A stretch of DNA of 64,000 nt from Symbiodinium sp. CCMP2592 (Eukaryota; Sar; Dinophyceae; Suessiales; Symbiodiniaceae): assembly GCA_905221615.1 (NCBI GenBank), contig CAJNDT010001280.1:738410-802409 (forward strand). The letters are read 5' to 3'. The notes below the pieces were generated by a model. It did no database searches, was not told the DNA's origin, and saw only the letters and a list, made by a program, of their open reading frames with translations. The position numbers and the translations under genes were made by a program. Of the stretch, positions 9,370-20,014 are shown one piece after another. Each line of letters begins with the position of its first letter. The first letter of the stretch is position 1.

Positions 9370-9730
9370 ACTACCAGTACTAACTTGCTATGACTGGGGA
9401 TCCTACTACCCTCACAAAGGGTCAAATACAGGGGTCGGAATGCATGTTTACAATACTCTTGGTGGGAATAAATACTGGCGATACTCCTTTATGGTCCCTC
9501 ACCGTCCCTATATAGTGTACAGAATCATGCTGTGATATGCCCCAAGACTCATCATTAGAGCCCCGGAGTTAGGGGCTCAGTTGAGATTGCGGGCTCAGGG
9601 TTGCGGAGGACGACGTACGCAAGCAAGGCCTATTCCCTAAACTCTGAACCCGAAGCACGCCCTAAACCCTAAACCCTGAGCAGACCTTAATAGCCCCAAG
9701 TGCCTTCAAGAACCGTCAAACCTGGTTTCT
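9370..9730. other. Spacer without recognisable gene
   Basis: Short AT-rich runs and degenerate heptamers only. I see no exon-like island of useful length. Confidence 0.4.
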
Positions 9731-9736
9731 GCCCAG

Positions 9737-10033
9737 GCAGGGCAGGGCAGGGCAGGGCAGGGCAGGGCAGGGCAGGGCAGGGCAGGGCAGGGCAGGGCAG
9801 GGCAGGGCAGGGCAGGGCAGGGCAGGGCAGGGCAGGGGCAGGGCAGGAGGGCAGGGGCAGGGCAGGCAGGGCAGGGCAGGAGGGCAGGGCAGGGCAGGGC
9901 AGGGCAGGGCAGGCAGGGCAGGGCAGGGCAGGGCAGGAGGGCAGGGCAGGGCAGGGCAGGGCAGGGCAGGGCAGGGCAGGGCAGGGCAGGGCAGGGCAGG
10001 GCAGGGCAGGGCAGGGCAGGGCAGGGCAGGGAG
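9737..10033. repeat. (GGGCA)n pentanucleotide array, about 300 bp
   Basis: An almost pure GGGCA array is interrupted by a few GGGGCA and GGAGGGCA variants. It opens long frames on both strands (Gly/Arg/Ala/Gln on +, Pro/Ala/Leu/Cys on minus) that are artefacts of the repeat. Confidence 0.97.
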
Positions 10034-10439
10034 GCAAGCTAAAGCAAGGCAGGGGGCAAGGGGAAGAGCACTGCAGGGCAACCGGCCAAACCCATCCAGA
10101 CAGAGCAAGGCCGGGCACGGGCCCAGGGCAAGGGCACGGCACCCCTGCCCTGTACCTTGCCCTCTGCCAGGCCCCCAAGATAGTATAGAAATCATGATTT
10201 GATAGTACCCCCTGTATTGTGGAAGCGTACTGACATACTCCAAAAACCGTATTCAAATCCTCAGGGGCTCCCGAATTGCAGGTCGAGTATGTAAACCGAA
10301 TGCCGAGTCTTCCACAGCCCTAAACCCGCCTTAGAGGCAGTCCGGAAGCTTTTTTTGGGGTGTAGGGGTTGAGGCTTCAGGGCTGAGGGTTTTCCGGATG
10401 AGGGGTGCAGCAATTGTTGGGGCTTTGGGTTCAGAACTA

Positions 10440-10607
10440 CATTGGAGAGAGACAAAGACTAAGAAGCCTCGGCACGTCCTTATCCGGTGTGCCAGCCACA
10501 GAGACGACTGCGATCAAAATGTGCCCCTAAATCCGACAGTTTGTGGTTCCACTCAAGGGGCCTCAGCACAAGCGCCCGGGAAATCGTGCATGACCTGCCT
10601 GCGCTTT
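10440..10607 (+). CDS. Candidate exon, Cys/Thr-containing, ends in TGA
   Basis: After TTGGGTTCAG the frame reads LHWRETKTKKPRHVLIRCAS and continues to CMTCLRF and TGA. The same frame downstream carries an island with VQWEARVKATTLLALLDTF at about 10615-10690, so an unseen intron or a damaged gene is possible. Confidence 0.4.
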
Positions 10608-10784
10608 TGACGCCGGCCGCTTGTTCAATGGGAAGCCCGCGTGAAGGCAACAACCCTGCTGGCCCTACTGGACACCTTTGTTAAGCTGTCGAAAACCTTA
10701 AACCCGTTAGATCCTAGACAAAACCCTGAACTCTCTATCACCCTCTATGCAAAAGCAGCTCGGGCAGTTTAAAATTCGGAAACA

Positions 10785-10893
10785 TAATATAGGCAATTAG
10801 TCTATACGTACTATTTTGGGGGTTCCTTATTCTACTTGTAATAAAATGGGCCCCAACACCCTATTCTGATTCTGAAGGCCCCTGTATTAGAGT
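10785..10893. mobile_element. Fold-back element, family A
   Basis: It shows TACTATTTTGGGGGTTCCTT, AATGGGCCCCAACACCC and an AAGGCCCCTGTATTAGAG right end, matching other A copies. The left arm is diverged. Confidence 0.75.
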
Positions 10894-10894
10894 A

Positions 10895-11525
10895 CCCATA
10901 TACTATATCCTTTATCGATGCCCCCTTTTAAGGAACCCTTTAAATGAACCCCATTATAACGATGAAGGTCCCCGATGTTATCGGCTAAAGGCTCAGTGGC
11001 CTCGGATTCAAGGGCTGGGCGCTGTGTTTAGGCGTTTGGGACTTTGGAGGATTTTCTTGTAGCGGGGGGGGATCTCAATCTACGATCATCTCGTAGCATC
11101 ATGCACCACATAATATAAACCAACTAGAAACTACTGGCACGTACTACACTGTTGTTATATTCCACTATACTATGATATACGTTCATGTACTACGAAATCC
11201 CACTTGGGTGTAATTTGAGGTCAAGTTTGGCTTCTCGAGTTGTCCTTAAACCGAGGCATACCCTCTGTCACAGGATCCCAGCATGATTTAAGGAGCGCTC
11301 GTCATGTATGCTATGTGGGAAATGCTGCAAACATAATGTTACACCGCTGTGAAGCCACGGCTGATACGGTCTAACATTCCGTCTGCACTTCTCTCAGTGC
11401 TGCGGCTCTCTTTCGCCCTGGCTACCCTCATTCCCTTCACTCTCTCCCTCAATCCTAAAGCCCTGAAGCCTTAAACTCTCGAACGACAACGTTCTGCTTT
11501 TGTGGGCCCCTGGCCAACAAGTCTT
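10895..11525. other. Spacer with no clear gene
   Basis: Non-coding AT-rich sequence. I see no splice-bounded open island or good fold-back element. Confidence 0.4.
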
Positions 11526-11527
11526 AG

Positions 11528-11641
11528 CCTGTGCCAAGACTTCCGCTTTCACGGATGGGGATCGCAGAAAGCCCACGAACCTACACGCTCCTCGAGCAGA
11601 GCTTCGCCACAGACTATCACTTTTGCGCCCCAAAATCCTAG
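11528..11641 (+). CDS. Candidate terminal exon, unknown product
   Basis: After the acceptor AAGTCTTAG the frame runs 37 codons to TAG and reads GIAESPRTYTLLEQSFATDY in its middle. Other frames are also open, but this one has the most ordinary composition. Confidence 0.4.
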   Translation, partial: PVPRLPLSRMGIAESPRTYTLLEQSFATDYHFCAPKS

Positions 11642-11691
11642 AACCACTCCTTACACGTCAAATGTTAAACGCCCTGGCCTAACCTATCTGG

Positions 11692-11790
11692 GTTGTCAAT
11701 ATTAGGGTGCCTTTTGGGATCCCTATTATAATACCGGCACCGATTATTTAGGGTACCAAAAGGGCGCCTCTAATGTGGACAACACCCACA
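11692..11790. mobile_element. Fold-back element, family D
   Basis: The arms are GGGTTGTCAATATTAGGG and CTAATGTGGACAACACCC, with GGCACCGATTATTTAGGG inside. TATCT occurs close to both ends, a possible degraded target duplication. Confidence 0.75.
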
Positions 11791-11827
11791 TATCTAACCT
11801 AGCAAGACGTAAGCCGTAAAGAATCCT

Positions 11828-11905
11828 ACGCCGCTCTCGACAATCTCGACCGCAAACTGCTGACCCCATGGAAGGCTCAAGATCTATGTTCGGGCTCGAC
11901 GGGGT
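11828..11905 (+). CDS. Candidate exon, unknown product
   Basis: After GTAAAG the frame reads ESYAALDNLDRKLLTPWKAQ and stays open for a further stretch. No family was recognised. Confidence 0.4.
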
Positions 11906-12183
11906 TGGAGACGGCTTTATCAGGGTTTTATGAGGCTTCTAGAAGGGTATCGGGTTTGAGGTATGGGGTGTGCGTAGGGTTTGGTGTTTAGGGTCAGGGC
12001 TTGTTAGGTTTAGTGTTGTGCATTCATGGGCTTCTGTCGGCCCCCTTTCCATATAAAGTCGTGACCTCCGCGAAGCGGAGAAGATCTGACCTAGGGATCA
12101 GTTTTTTTGATGGGCGCGGAGACGGGAAGTGCCCTTGCTGCGGGTCTACTGGAAGGCGGCGAAAGGCTGCCGGAGCAATATAC

Positions 12184-12296
12184 TAGAGGGGCCGAAATAC
12201 TTACCAACACTATTTTGGTGGTTCCTCATTGTCGCTCTACTATAAAATCCCCCAAACCATATGTTCTCATTTTTGAGGCCCCTATATTAGAGGGCT
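12184..12296. mobile_element. Fold-back element, family A
   Basis: The ends are GAGGGGCCGAAATACTTACC and TTTTTGAGGCCCCTATATTA, with the shared ACACTATTTTGGTGGTTCC block. Confidence 0.8.
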
Positions 12297-12530
12297 TAAT
12301 CGCGAGAATAGGGTTTTAGATAGTCTGCGACAACTGGTTTTAGCCATGCTTACCTTTCACCGGCTCCCACCACCGCCGAGAACGATTGGAAGATCGAGCA
12401 ATCAACACCGGCTCCTTGCCCCTGGAAAGCTGTGCAGTGTAGTGCGGGAGCCGAAACGGTTTAGGGTTTAGGGTTTAGGGGGTTTTAGGGTTTAGGGTTT
12501 AGGGCATGAAATAACCCCAAGCCCCTGAAG

Positions 12531-12772
12531 GCCACGCCCCGAAAATCTGCCGCTTCTGGGGTTGAAGAGAGCATGTATGGTAAGAGTAAGAAGCGAGGAA
12601 CCAAGCACCTGTTGACGATCTGGACTTGTAATATAGGGGCCTTAATACGCTGAATAGGGTTTAGTTTTGGGGCCCATGATACTATAACTATACTTAATAA
12701 GGAACCCCCCAAATAGTATTGGCATTTGTTGGAGCAGCCACAGTCCTTCGTAAAATCCAGAGGGAACCGTAG
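12531..12772 (+). CDS. Two candidate exons split by a family A element
   Basis: Exon 12531-12627 is open and reads KSAASGVEESMYGKSKKRG, ending in phase 1 at GTAATA. Exon 12738-12772 starts after GGAGCAG and continues in frame as STVLRKIQREP to TAG. The 110-bp interval is essentially one reversed family A element, and both splice sites lie at its edges. The product is a basic protein segment of unknown function. Confidence 0.45.
12628..12737. mobile_element. Family A element forming a likely intron
   Basis: Read on the minus strand it carries the same ends as the copy at 7256. On + it starts GTAATATAGGGGCC and ends TTGGCATTTGTTGGAGCAG. Its borders coincide with GT and AG between phase-compatible exons. 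Confidence 0.6.
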
Positions 12773-12786
12773 AGTTTAGGGCTTGT

Positions 12787-12859
12787 GGGTGCCGTCTTGG
12801 GTGTTGCAACCGTCCCTGCCCCGAACCTGGACTATACGATCGTTGGTTGAGGAAGATAG
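12787..12859 (+). CDS. Candidate exon, unknown product
   Basis: The frame reads SWVLQPSLPRTWTIRSLVEE and ends at GATAG followed by the strong donor GTAAAC. Confidence 0.4.
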
Positions 12860-13213
12860 GTAAACTTAATATGTAGGACTGCTTGTGTCGATTTAGGATA
12901 GACTGCTTACGTAAGGCGTACTGGGCTCTCTGGGACATACCCACAGACCCCACGACACCAGCGAGTGCTAAGCTTTCAACGCCAGACCTTCCCGAAACCC
13001 TAGACCTGACACCAAAACTCTGAGCCGTCAAGCTTTATCCCAACCTCTAAACCCAAGACCCTCCACCTAAGCCCTAAACCCTAAAGTACTCTAAACCCCA
13101 AACCCCAAGCCCCTAAACCCTAAACCCTAAACTATACAGTTGCAGACCGAGTGACGCTGCAGCCTGAAGCCCGACCGAAAGCCCAAAGCCTGAAACGCAA
13201 GCCCTACTTAAAG

Positions 13214-13367
13214 GATCATGGGACTTAGTAACTTAGAGGGTTCCTTAAAGGGTTCCTTAAAAGGGATCTATAAGGGATCTATTGGGGGGGTTTAGGGTTA
13301 AAGGATCATGGGACTTAGTAACTAGGGTTATAATTGGGGTAACTGTATTTAAGTCCCATGATCCTCC
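13214..13367. mobile_element. Fold-back element, family K
   Basis: The arm AAAGGATCATGGGACTTAGT occurs at 13214 and again in direct orientation at 13299. It is inverted at the right end as AAGTCCCATGATCC. This gives a K unit with a partial internal duplication. Confidence 0.7.
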
Positions 13368-13485
13368 ACGTACACCCAAAGCCCGAATCGGGATTTAGAG
13401 TCAAGGCTGCCAGGCTTCAAGGGTTCTCGGAACTCAGGGTTTTTAAGGGTTTAAAGACTTTAACGCTGTCGAGCTTCGTGTTTAG

Positions 13486-13585
13486 GTGTGTGTGGGAGCG
13501 TATAGCTGAGATAAACCCCGAACCGTTGCAGAACCGCTATACGGAGCCCTCATCAACCCAGTATGAAACGCGGAAAAATGACCCT
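13486..13585 (+). CDS. Candidate exon after TTTAG
   Basis: Directly after GTGTTTAG the frame reads CVWERIAEINPEPLQNRYTE and continues as PSSTQYETRKN. The acceptor is part of a TTTAGGG-like heptamer. The function is not recognised. Confidence 0.45.
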
Positions 13586-13683
13586 AAACCCCAAACCCTA
13601 CATCTTAAACCCTAAGCTCTAAACATAAAACCCCTGTCCACTTCGGTGCCTGCATCCGCCCCGGATTCTCGTTCACTTCCCAG

Positions 13684-13765
13684 CCGTGGAGGTGTGCGGA
13701 GCCGGAGCACCCCGAGGGAGTTGGTTCTAGCATGGTCCCTGCTGAGAGCTCCACCGGAAAGCTGG
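13684..13765 (+). CDS. Candidate exon, unknown product
   Basis: After CACTTCCCAG the frame reads PWRCAEPEHPEGVGSSMVPA and continues open. An overlapping Ser/Arg-rich frame is the alternative. Confidence 0.4.
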
Positions 13766-14224
13766 GCTTAGGGCATGAGGGCTTCAGCCGGTTCCAGGGT
13801 CTAGGGTTTATTTCAGGCTCAAGGTGAAGCAATCAGTACCTAGCACTCCACCGCCACTGCTGAAAACCAAGACCACGACGAGCACCTCTGCCTCTGCCTA
13901 CTGCAGTTCCTCGTGCTGCTCCGGCCTCTCCTGCCACCAGACGACGACTACACCTAAGGCGACAAGTGCGGTTGCAGGTTTTGTGGAGCTACTATTCGTG
14001 CTCTGCTCCGCTTTTGCTTCTGCTGCTGGTTCCATTGCTACGGCAACGGTGTCGGCGATGAGTGATCGTCATGATAGCCTTGCTGGCTGACATGGTACTG
14101 TTGCGATGATGATGGTACAAGATTAAGCTCCAGGGTTTACGGCGGCTGAAGGACGAAGTCAAACTCTAAACCGAAGTTGGCCCTAAACTTTATACGTGCT
14201 TCACAGAGCACAGAATCTTTAGTT

Positions 14225-14370
14225 TTCATAAGGGATCCCAGCATCCCCAATCAGCGTCAACCTGCGGCAACCCCCAATCGTGCAAGCTCGAATTCGATGT
14301 GATGTTTCGAGCTCTCGGCGGAGACGAATAAACGACTGGGCGCTTATCAGGCACCCGGGCTTGGGATTTA
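14225..14370 (+). CDS. Candidate exon island, frame uncertain
   Basis: One frame reads DPSIPNQRQPAATPNRASS. Another, slightly downstream, reads RINDWALIRHPGLG. The island is more complex than its surroundings, but I cannot choose boundaries. Confidence 0.3.
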
Positions 14371-14806
14371 GGTAGCTTGTTTTGTTGGGGTCTATTCGAG
14401 TCTTATAGATCTCGGAAGGGTTTCAAAGAAGGGCTTCTAGGAGCTCTCTTAGGGTTTCCTTAGACCTCCCAAAACCCTACAAACCTATAAACTCGAAACC
14501 CCAAGCCCAAACCGGGTTCGGGGTTTTACAGGCTTTCCTGTTCGGCTTCCAGGGTGCAGGAAGGGTCTGCGCCAGACTGGATGTCTGGGATGAGAGCAGG
14601 GTTCGGGGTTAGTTTAGGGTTTAGGGTTGAGGGGTTTAGTGGTTTCGGGGATCATGATAGGCTTTAGGGCTTCGGGTTGTTTAAGGCCTTGGGGAAAGCC
14701 CTGAAGCCCTAAACCCCCCTTCTTAAGCCCGAAACCCAGCGAGCCCCTTGCAGACCGATCATGGGCCTGGTATTCCAGAGTTTACGGTTTAGGGTTTAGG
14801 GTTTAG

Positions 14807-14955
14807 AAATCCCACGGCTCGGCAAGCCTGGCGGGAACCTTCCGATGGCAGGTGCCCTTGGAGTTCTGATAGGCAACCAGCTGGAATTTGAGGCGCCTCA
14901 TGCGCTCATGGCACAAAGACGCGTGCAGTGGGCTTTGGAGTTCTTGCGACCCTAA
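14807..14955 (+). CDS. Candidate terminal exon after TTTAG
   Basis: Immediately after a GGGTTTAG heptamer the frame is open for 49 codons, reading PMAGALGVLIGNQLEFEAPH and WALEFLRP. It is closed by a TAA that lies in the first CCCTAAA of the following array. The function is not recognised. Confidence 0.5.
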
Positions 14956-15113
14956 ACCCTAAACCCCTAAACCCCTAAACCCCTAAACCCCTAAACCCCT
15001 AAACCCCTAAACCCCTAAACCCCTAAACCCCTAAATCCCCTAAACCCCTAAACCCCTAAACCCCTAATCCCCTAAACCCCTAAATCCCCTAAACCCCTAA
15101 ACCCTAAACCCTA
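14952..15113. repeat. (CCCCTAAA)n octamer array
   Basis: About twenty copies of CCCCTAAA, with a few ATCCCC and CCCTAAA variants. It is a telomere-like but interstitial array, with coding-like sequence directly on its left. Confidence 0.9.
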
Positions 15114-15411
15114 GTGCCCAGACGGCTTGAATGCAGTAATATGGTCCTCAGAGGTTGGGCCATCGGCCTGAGTCATATTGGGCCCGACTACCTACCAGAC
15201 CTACCAATACTATTTTGGGGCTTCCTTATTATAGTCATTCTGCTTTATGACCTATCTGCAGACCCCAAGCTCGACCCAAGGCTTAGGACTTCCACCACGA
15301 AGCACCCCAGAACCCTTCAAACCCCAAAGCGTGGTGTCTGCTAATCCTGATTCTCTTGAGTTTAGGGTTTAGGGTTCAGGGTTTAGGGTTGGTTTAGGGT
15401 TCAGGGTTTAG

Positions 15412-15492
15412 GGAGTGAACTTTCTGCAAAAAGCTCAGGCTGCAGCTTTTAAGTACAACCCCTATCACCAACTCCAAGCAAAGAAGTGTTGA
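15412..15492 (+). CDS. Candidate terminal exon after TTTAG
   Basis: After GGGTTTAG the frame runs 26 codons, reading NFLQKAQAAAFKYNPYHQL, to TGA. Again the acceptor is a heptamer. Confidence 0.4.
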   Translation, partial: GVNFLQKAQAAAFKYNPYHQLQAKKC

Positions 15493-15617
15493 TCCTGAAC
15501 TCCCAATACCTCCCTAAACCCTGAACCCTTAAGCCTCAAACGCTAAACCCTGAACCCTAAACCCTAAACCGCTAAACCCTACACCTTAATTCGCTAAACC
15601 CTTGAACCCGACCCATA

Positions 15618-15795
15618 ATATTGTAGTACCCTTATAATATAGACCCCTTATAGTACCCTTTTAATATATTGTAGTACCCTTATAATATAGACCCCTTATA
15701 GTACCCTTTTAATATATTGTAGTACCCTTATAATATAGACCCCTTATAGTACCCTTATAATATAGACGTGTACCATTACAATATAGGCCCCTTAT
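15618..15795. repeat. 48-bp AT-rich tandem repeat, about 3.5 copies
   Basis: TTGTAGTACCCTTATAATAT recurs at about 15621, 15669 and 15717, with a worn further copy. Confidence 0.9.
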
Positions 15796-15834
15796 AGTAC
15801 CCCCGTAAACCCGAGACTCCAACGTCTGAACCCT

Positions 15835-15915
15835 GAGCCCTTCATCGGAACCGCCTGGGCCATGGCCGCGGCGGCCATGCCGGACGTGATCTTGGAGGAG
15901 GGGTCCTTCTTGGAG
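15835..15915 (+). CDS. Candidate exon ending at a family I element
   Basis: The frame reads AMAAAAMPDVILEEGSFLE and ends at TTGGAG followed by GTTCATGG, the edge of the composite element at 15911. After the element the frame resumes as YSAFGPF and then stops. A further island with MQHALGLLKKVAATDSE starts at about 16491 after CCCCCCAG. Confidence 0.4.
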
Positions 15916-16418
15916 GTTCATGGGAAGTTATAAGGGTCCCTTTAAAGGGGTCTATAGGGATTCTATAATGGTATCGGGTTTAGGGTCTACTTGGAGGTTC
16001 CTTGTACCATAAGGGTTCCTTTAAGGGTTCTATAAGGTTTAGGGCTCAAGGGTCCATAGAATCCCAACTAGTGGGGAGGAGGGGGGGAGTCTCCCAAAAT
16101 AGGGGGGGAACCCTAATATAGTTCCTTTAATGGTAGGATCCTTATTATAAGGACCCCAAAATAGAGCCCTAATGTTCGGAAACTCCCAGGGGTCCTTGTC
16201 TTGGGTTCCAGAAGGGTTTTGTGTTGGGGTAGCAGCCTCAGTATAGCACGTTACATAAGGGTGTTGTAGTCGCAAGGATTCTGTTAATTTCAAGGGCACG
16301 TAAGACTGCCCATGAACCTCCAAGTAGACCCTAAACCCTATACCCTTATAGAATCCCTATAGATCCCTTTCAAGGGACCCTTAAAGGAACCCTTATAACT
16401 ACCCATGAACCTCCAAGT
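15911..16418. mobile_element. Long family I element with nested family B
   Basis: The arms are CTTGGAGGTTCATGGGAAGT and ACTACCCATGAACCTCCAAG, with further inner inverted blocks (ATCTATAGGGATTCTATAA type). A family B copy sits at about 16080-16190. GT at 15916 and AG at 16417 would make a 502-bp intron in phase 0. Confidence 0.75.
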
Positions 16419-16617
16419 ACTCGGCCTTTGGGCCGTTTTAGAGCCCTCTGGCTTGGGAAGCCCTAGTCGACTTTTAGGGCCTACCCCCCAGATGCAGCAT
16501 GCGCTGGGGCTGTTGAAGAAGGTGGCCGCAACTGACAGTGAAAGTCTATTCTTGAATTAAGGGGCATCGGGCTAAATCCTGAACCCTAAACCCTCAAGAC
16601 CTAAACCCCCAAAGCAG

Positions 16618-16708
16618 GTGAAGCCCTTTGGGAAGAGCGGGGTGCGGCTTTGTTGGCAGCGAAAGGAGGCATCCGCCGGGATCAAAATCTCCACAGAGAG
16701 TCTCATGG
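16618..16708 (+). CDS. Candidate exon, unknown product
   Basis: After CCCCAAAGCAG one frame reads GEALWEERGAALLAAKGG to TGA, and a second frame stays open further (VKPFGKSGVRLCW). Either could be real. Confidence 0.4.
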
Positions 16709-16749
16709 ATGATTTTATGGGTGTTTTGCAGAGGTTGCGTCGTTTTTGC

Positions 16750-17960
16750 TAGGGTTTCGTCAGGGCTTTATGGTAGCTTGGAGGGTGCTAGATGATCCTT
16801 TATCAAAGTTCCATGCGCGTGTAGGGGAGCTTCTTGAACCTGGGGTAGCTTAGGGTGCCATATGCATGGGTCTTTACAAGAGGGCTCCGAGTACGAGAGT
16901 CTATGTTAAGGTCATTCACCTTCTGAACCCCCCCCAAAACTTAAATTCAAGGCACAAGCACTAGACTCAAGAGACAAGACTGGAGCTATCACCGGTGTGG
17001 TCTGACTGCCGCCCGGGGCTGAGTTGTCAAAACTTGAGCTCTGAACCGCTGGCCCTACCTAGATTCCAAACTTGAGACTCGGACTCAAGAGGCAAGCATC
17101 TTTCAGAACTTGAATTCTGAACCCATAGCCCTACCTAGATAGATCCTAAGCTTGAGACTCGAAGCCCAAACCCCTTTGATGAACTCCAAAGCCTCATCCC
17201 GACAGTTCTAGGTCTGTTTAGGATTTAGGGTTAGGGTTTAGGATTTAGGGTTTAGCGTTCAGGATTTAGGGTTTAGGATTTCGGGTATAGGGTTCGTGGT
17301 CTTACGAGTTGCAGGTGCATGTTGCATCCCAAAGCTTAAACCCCGAAGCCTTAGCTGTACACTCCAAGCGCTGGATGTCAACCCTGTTTGTCTGAAATGC
17401 CCCAACCCTAAACTCTGTACTCCACATGTGTCAAAATGACAAGCCCCAGATCCACTCCAGAACTTCGCAGCCTGAAGCTGTAAGCCCTTAACTACATAAA
17501 CATCCTAAACTGAGCCCCCCGGCCCTACACCCCTGAACCATCAAGCTTTAAACCCCAAAACACTAAGCCGTAGATAAACCTCTTATAGAACTGCACTGGG
17601 AGAAAAAGAGCTCAACAGCAAAATGCCGTCTGGACGGTGGGCCTCTAGTCTAGTCCTGGCCCACGCTTCGTTTAGGGTTTAAGGTTTAGGGTTGCTTCCA
17701 TGGATCAAGACCTAAAACATTAAGGGGGGCTTAAGGGTGCAGCGGTTAGAGCTCAAGGTTTAGTGCTTAGGGTTCTGAGTTCTCCACTATGGGCTATTGC
17801 ATTTTCCAATTCGGCAAGGCTTTTACGAATGGTTGCATCGCAATCTTGTTGGGTCTTGTATATAGGGTGTCTGTTTAAAGTGATTATAAATTATAAAAAA
17901 AATATAGTGAACACGGTTTTTACTTCGGCCTTCTGCGTGTGTAAGGTTTTTTCCTGAAGC
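16750..17960. other. Spacer with an imperfect 80-bp duplication
   Basis: The phrases TTGAGCTCTGAACC...CCCTACCTAGAT...ACTTGAGACTCG (about 17034-17090) and TTGAATTCTGAACC...CCCTACCTAGAT...GCTTGAGACTCG (about 17108-17165) form an imperfect tandem pair. I see no convincing exon. Confidence 0.5.
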
Positions 17961-17975
17961 CATGCTGTGCCGCAG

Positions 17976-18080
17976 GCAAACACCGGCATAGAGGAGGCGG
18001 CGAAATTAGTGGCAGAGGTCCTTGCCGGAAAGGAGTCTTTGTCCAGCATCATGAAACCTTTATTTAGGCTCTTTGAGCAC
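17976..18080 (+). CDS. Candidate exon, 35 codons
   Basis: Acceptor CTGTGCCGCAG and donor GTATGA bound an in-frame stretch reading ANTGIEEAAKLVAEVLAGKE, continuing to KPLFRLFEHV. The composition is ordinary and the splice sites are good. The function is not recognised. Confidence 0.5.
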
Positions 18081-18261
18081 GTATGACCCTATACTCTAGG
18101 CCCTAAGCCCTAAAGCCAACACTCTAGATTGTTTGGTTTCTCTATGAAGGAACCCTTGATGCGTTGTGCTCTTGCACCCCTTAGTTCTTTAGGCATAGAA
18201 GGCGCTTGAATAATCGTGGATAGAGCTGGGAAAGCACGATTCCTTAGGGTTCCTTAGCATA

Positions 18262-18335
18262 TGTGATATGTGTGTGTGTGTGTATTTATATGTATGTATG
18301 TATGTATGTATATACACATGTTATATATATATGAT
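18262..18335. repeat. (TG)n / (TATG)n / (TA)n microsatellite
   Basis: GTGTGTGT, then TATG repeats, then TATATA in succession. Confidence 0.9.
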
Positions 18336-18683
18336 GCATTGTCGCACGTCGCCGAGTCAGGACCCCCCCAAGCCAGGCCTCTCATCCGAGCAGACATTCA
18401 CAGGGATGGTGCTCGTCTATGCCATCCTCCTCCTAGCCCCTTCCCCCCTCCCCACACACACATGAGAATTATGGCGATGATGCTAATGACACTGACAATG
18501 ATGTGCATCTTGCATGCTGGCATTCCGAGTGTGACTGTTGGCATCACCACTGCACTTATGCTGTTCTATGCTGTCCTGGTCTCAGGTGCCGCATGCTCGT
18601 GGCTCTTCTTATGTCCAAAGTTTTTTTGGCATGATGTTCGGTCGTAGTTTGCATCGGCCGTTGTCATTCCGTGCTCACCTTCG

Positions 18684-18830
18684 GTTAGGTGCGTCGAAAG
18701 TCAGCCCGAGCATGTGCCTCAAGGACATTCACCCAGGACTCTCGAGCAAAGGACTGGACGAGCGTGCGGACGGGGATCATGATAGCTATTTGCCGGGGGC
18801 GGGGCAGGGGTCGGGGAGAACCTAGGGAAC
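18684..18830 (+). CDS. Candidate exon island, two open frames
   Basis: After TTCGGTTAG one frame reads RRKSARACASRTFTQDSRAK and the other ASKVSPSMCLKDIHPGLSSK. The latter looks more like an ordinary protein. Confidence 0.35.
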
Positions 18831-19125
18831 CACAGGGTGGACGGGAAGGGGGAAACCCTCACACCACAAGGAACCACAACACGGTGGGGATACGATGGCA
18901 TGGGGGCGGAGCGCCTGCACCTTTTTTTCATGTCGTGCGCGGTCCCCTAAACCCTAAACCCCAAAACCCTAATCCCTAAACCCCAAACCCGAAACCCTAA
19001 ACCCTAAACCCGAAACCCCAAAACCCTAAACCCTAATCCCTAAAACCATAACCCAAAACCCAAAACCTAAACCCAAAACCTTAAACCCCAAGCCCAAAAC
19101 CCTACTCCCAAAACCCCCCTTGAAC

Positions 19126-19193
19126 CTAAATAGTAGGATCCTTATTATAAGGGCCCCAAAATAAGGTACACTAATTTTCGATAACTCCCATGT
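19126..19193. mobile_element. Fold-back element, family B (half copy)
   Basis: TAGTAGGATCCTTATTATAA through to ATAACTCCCAT matches the reversed right half of family B. Confidence 0.65.
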
Positions 19194-19539
19194 TATGTGC
19201 GGTCCCCTTGAGCCCCTTCCGATCTCCCAGCAAGGACTAACCCAAAACCCAAAATCCAAAACCCTAAACCCTAAAACCCTAAACCCAAAACCCCGAAACC
19301 CTAAACCCATAACCCTAAACCCAAAAACCCGAATCCCCAAATCCGCCTTGAGAGCCCCTTCCCATCTCCCCTTGCGAAGCAAGGACTGGCTGGTCGTTGG
19401 CGAGGCATGGGCTCCTTCTCAGGGTTCCCAGAGCCCCCCCCCCCGGCGCTTGGCCGCCGCCCTTAGGGCCCCAAAAAAGCACATAAGCACAAATTAGGAT
19501 AGGGATGTCCCATATGAATCCCCTGATAATGAAGCCCAA

Positions 19540-19650
19540 TACCCAGAGACTCCAATATCCCTTAATTAAGGAATATTCTTTAAATCATATCAGGGATCCT
19601 ACTATAATTTAAGGTATATTCCTTAATTAAGGGATATTGGAGTCTCTGGG
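19540..19650. mobile_element. Fold-back element, family F
   Basis: A nearly perfect inverted pair, CCCAGAGACTCCAATATCCC and its complement, has an AATTAAGGAATAT inner arm. It is the cleanest F copy in the window. Confidence 0.9.
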
Positions 19651-19909
19651 TGTCAGATGCCTTTTTTCGGTGTCCTCAGGGTTGCTTGCAGGGTTTAGGG
19701 TTTTAGGGTTTAGCGCTTTAGGGTTTTAGGGTTTAGGGCTTTAGGATTTTAGGTTTTTAGGGCTTTAGGGTTTTAGGGTTTAGGGCTTTAGGGCTTTAGG
19801 GCTAGGGCTTTAGGGTTTTCGGGTTTAGGGCTTTAGGGTTTAGGGTATTAGGGTTTAGGGTTTAGGGTAATTTAGGGTTCAGGGTTGAGGGTTTAGGGTT
19901 TAATGTAGG

Positions 19910-20014
19910 AACCTGATTAAGAAACCTTGGGCTTCTAGTAGAGTTCTTTATATAATGAATCTTACTATTTTGGGGTTATAGGCCCAGGGTTTCTTAATCA
20001 GGTTCCCACATTAG
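19910..20014. mobile_element. Fold-back element, family J
   Basis: It runs from AATGTAGGAACCTGATTAAG to CTTAATCAGGTTCCCACATT with a TACTATTTTGGGGTTATAGG core. Confidence 0.85.

Noticed and set aside
9687-10256. Three ORFs of 160-190 codons over the GGGCA array
   Set aside because: Pure repeat translations (Gly/Arg/Ala/Gln or Pro/Ala/Leu/Cys).
14952-15113. True telomere end
   Set aside because: The array is interstitial, of octamer type and flanked by unrelated sequence on both sides.
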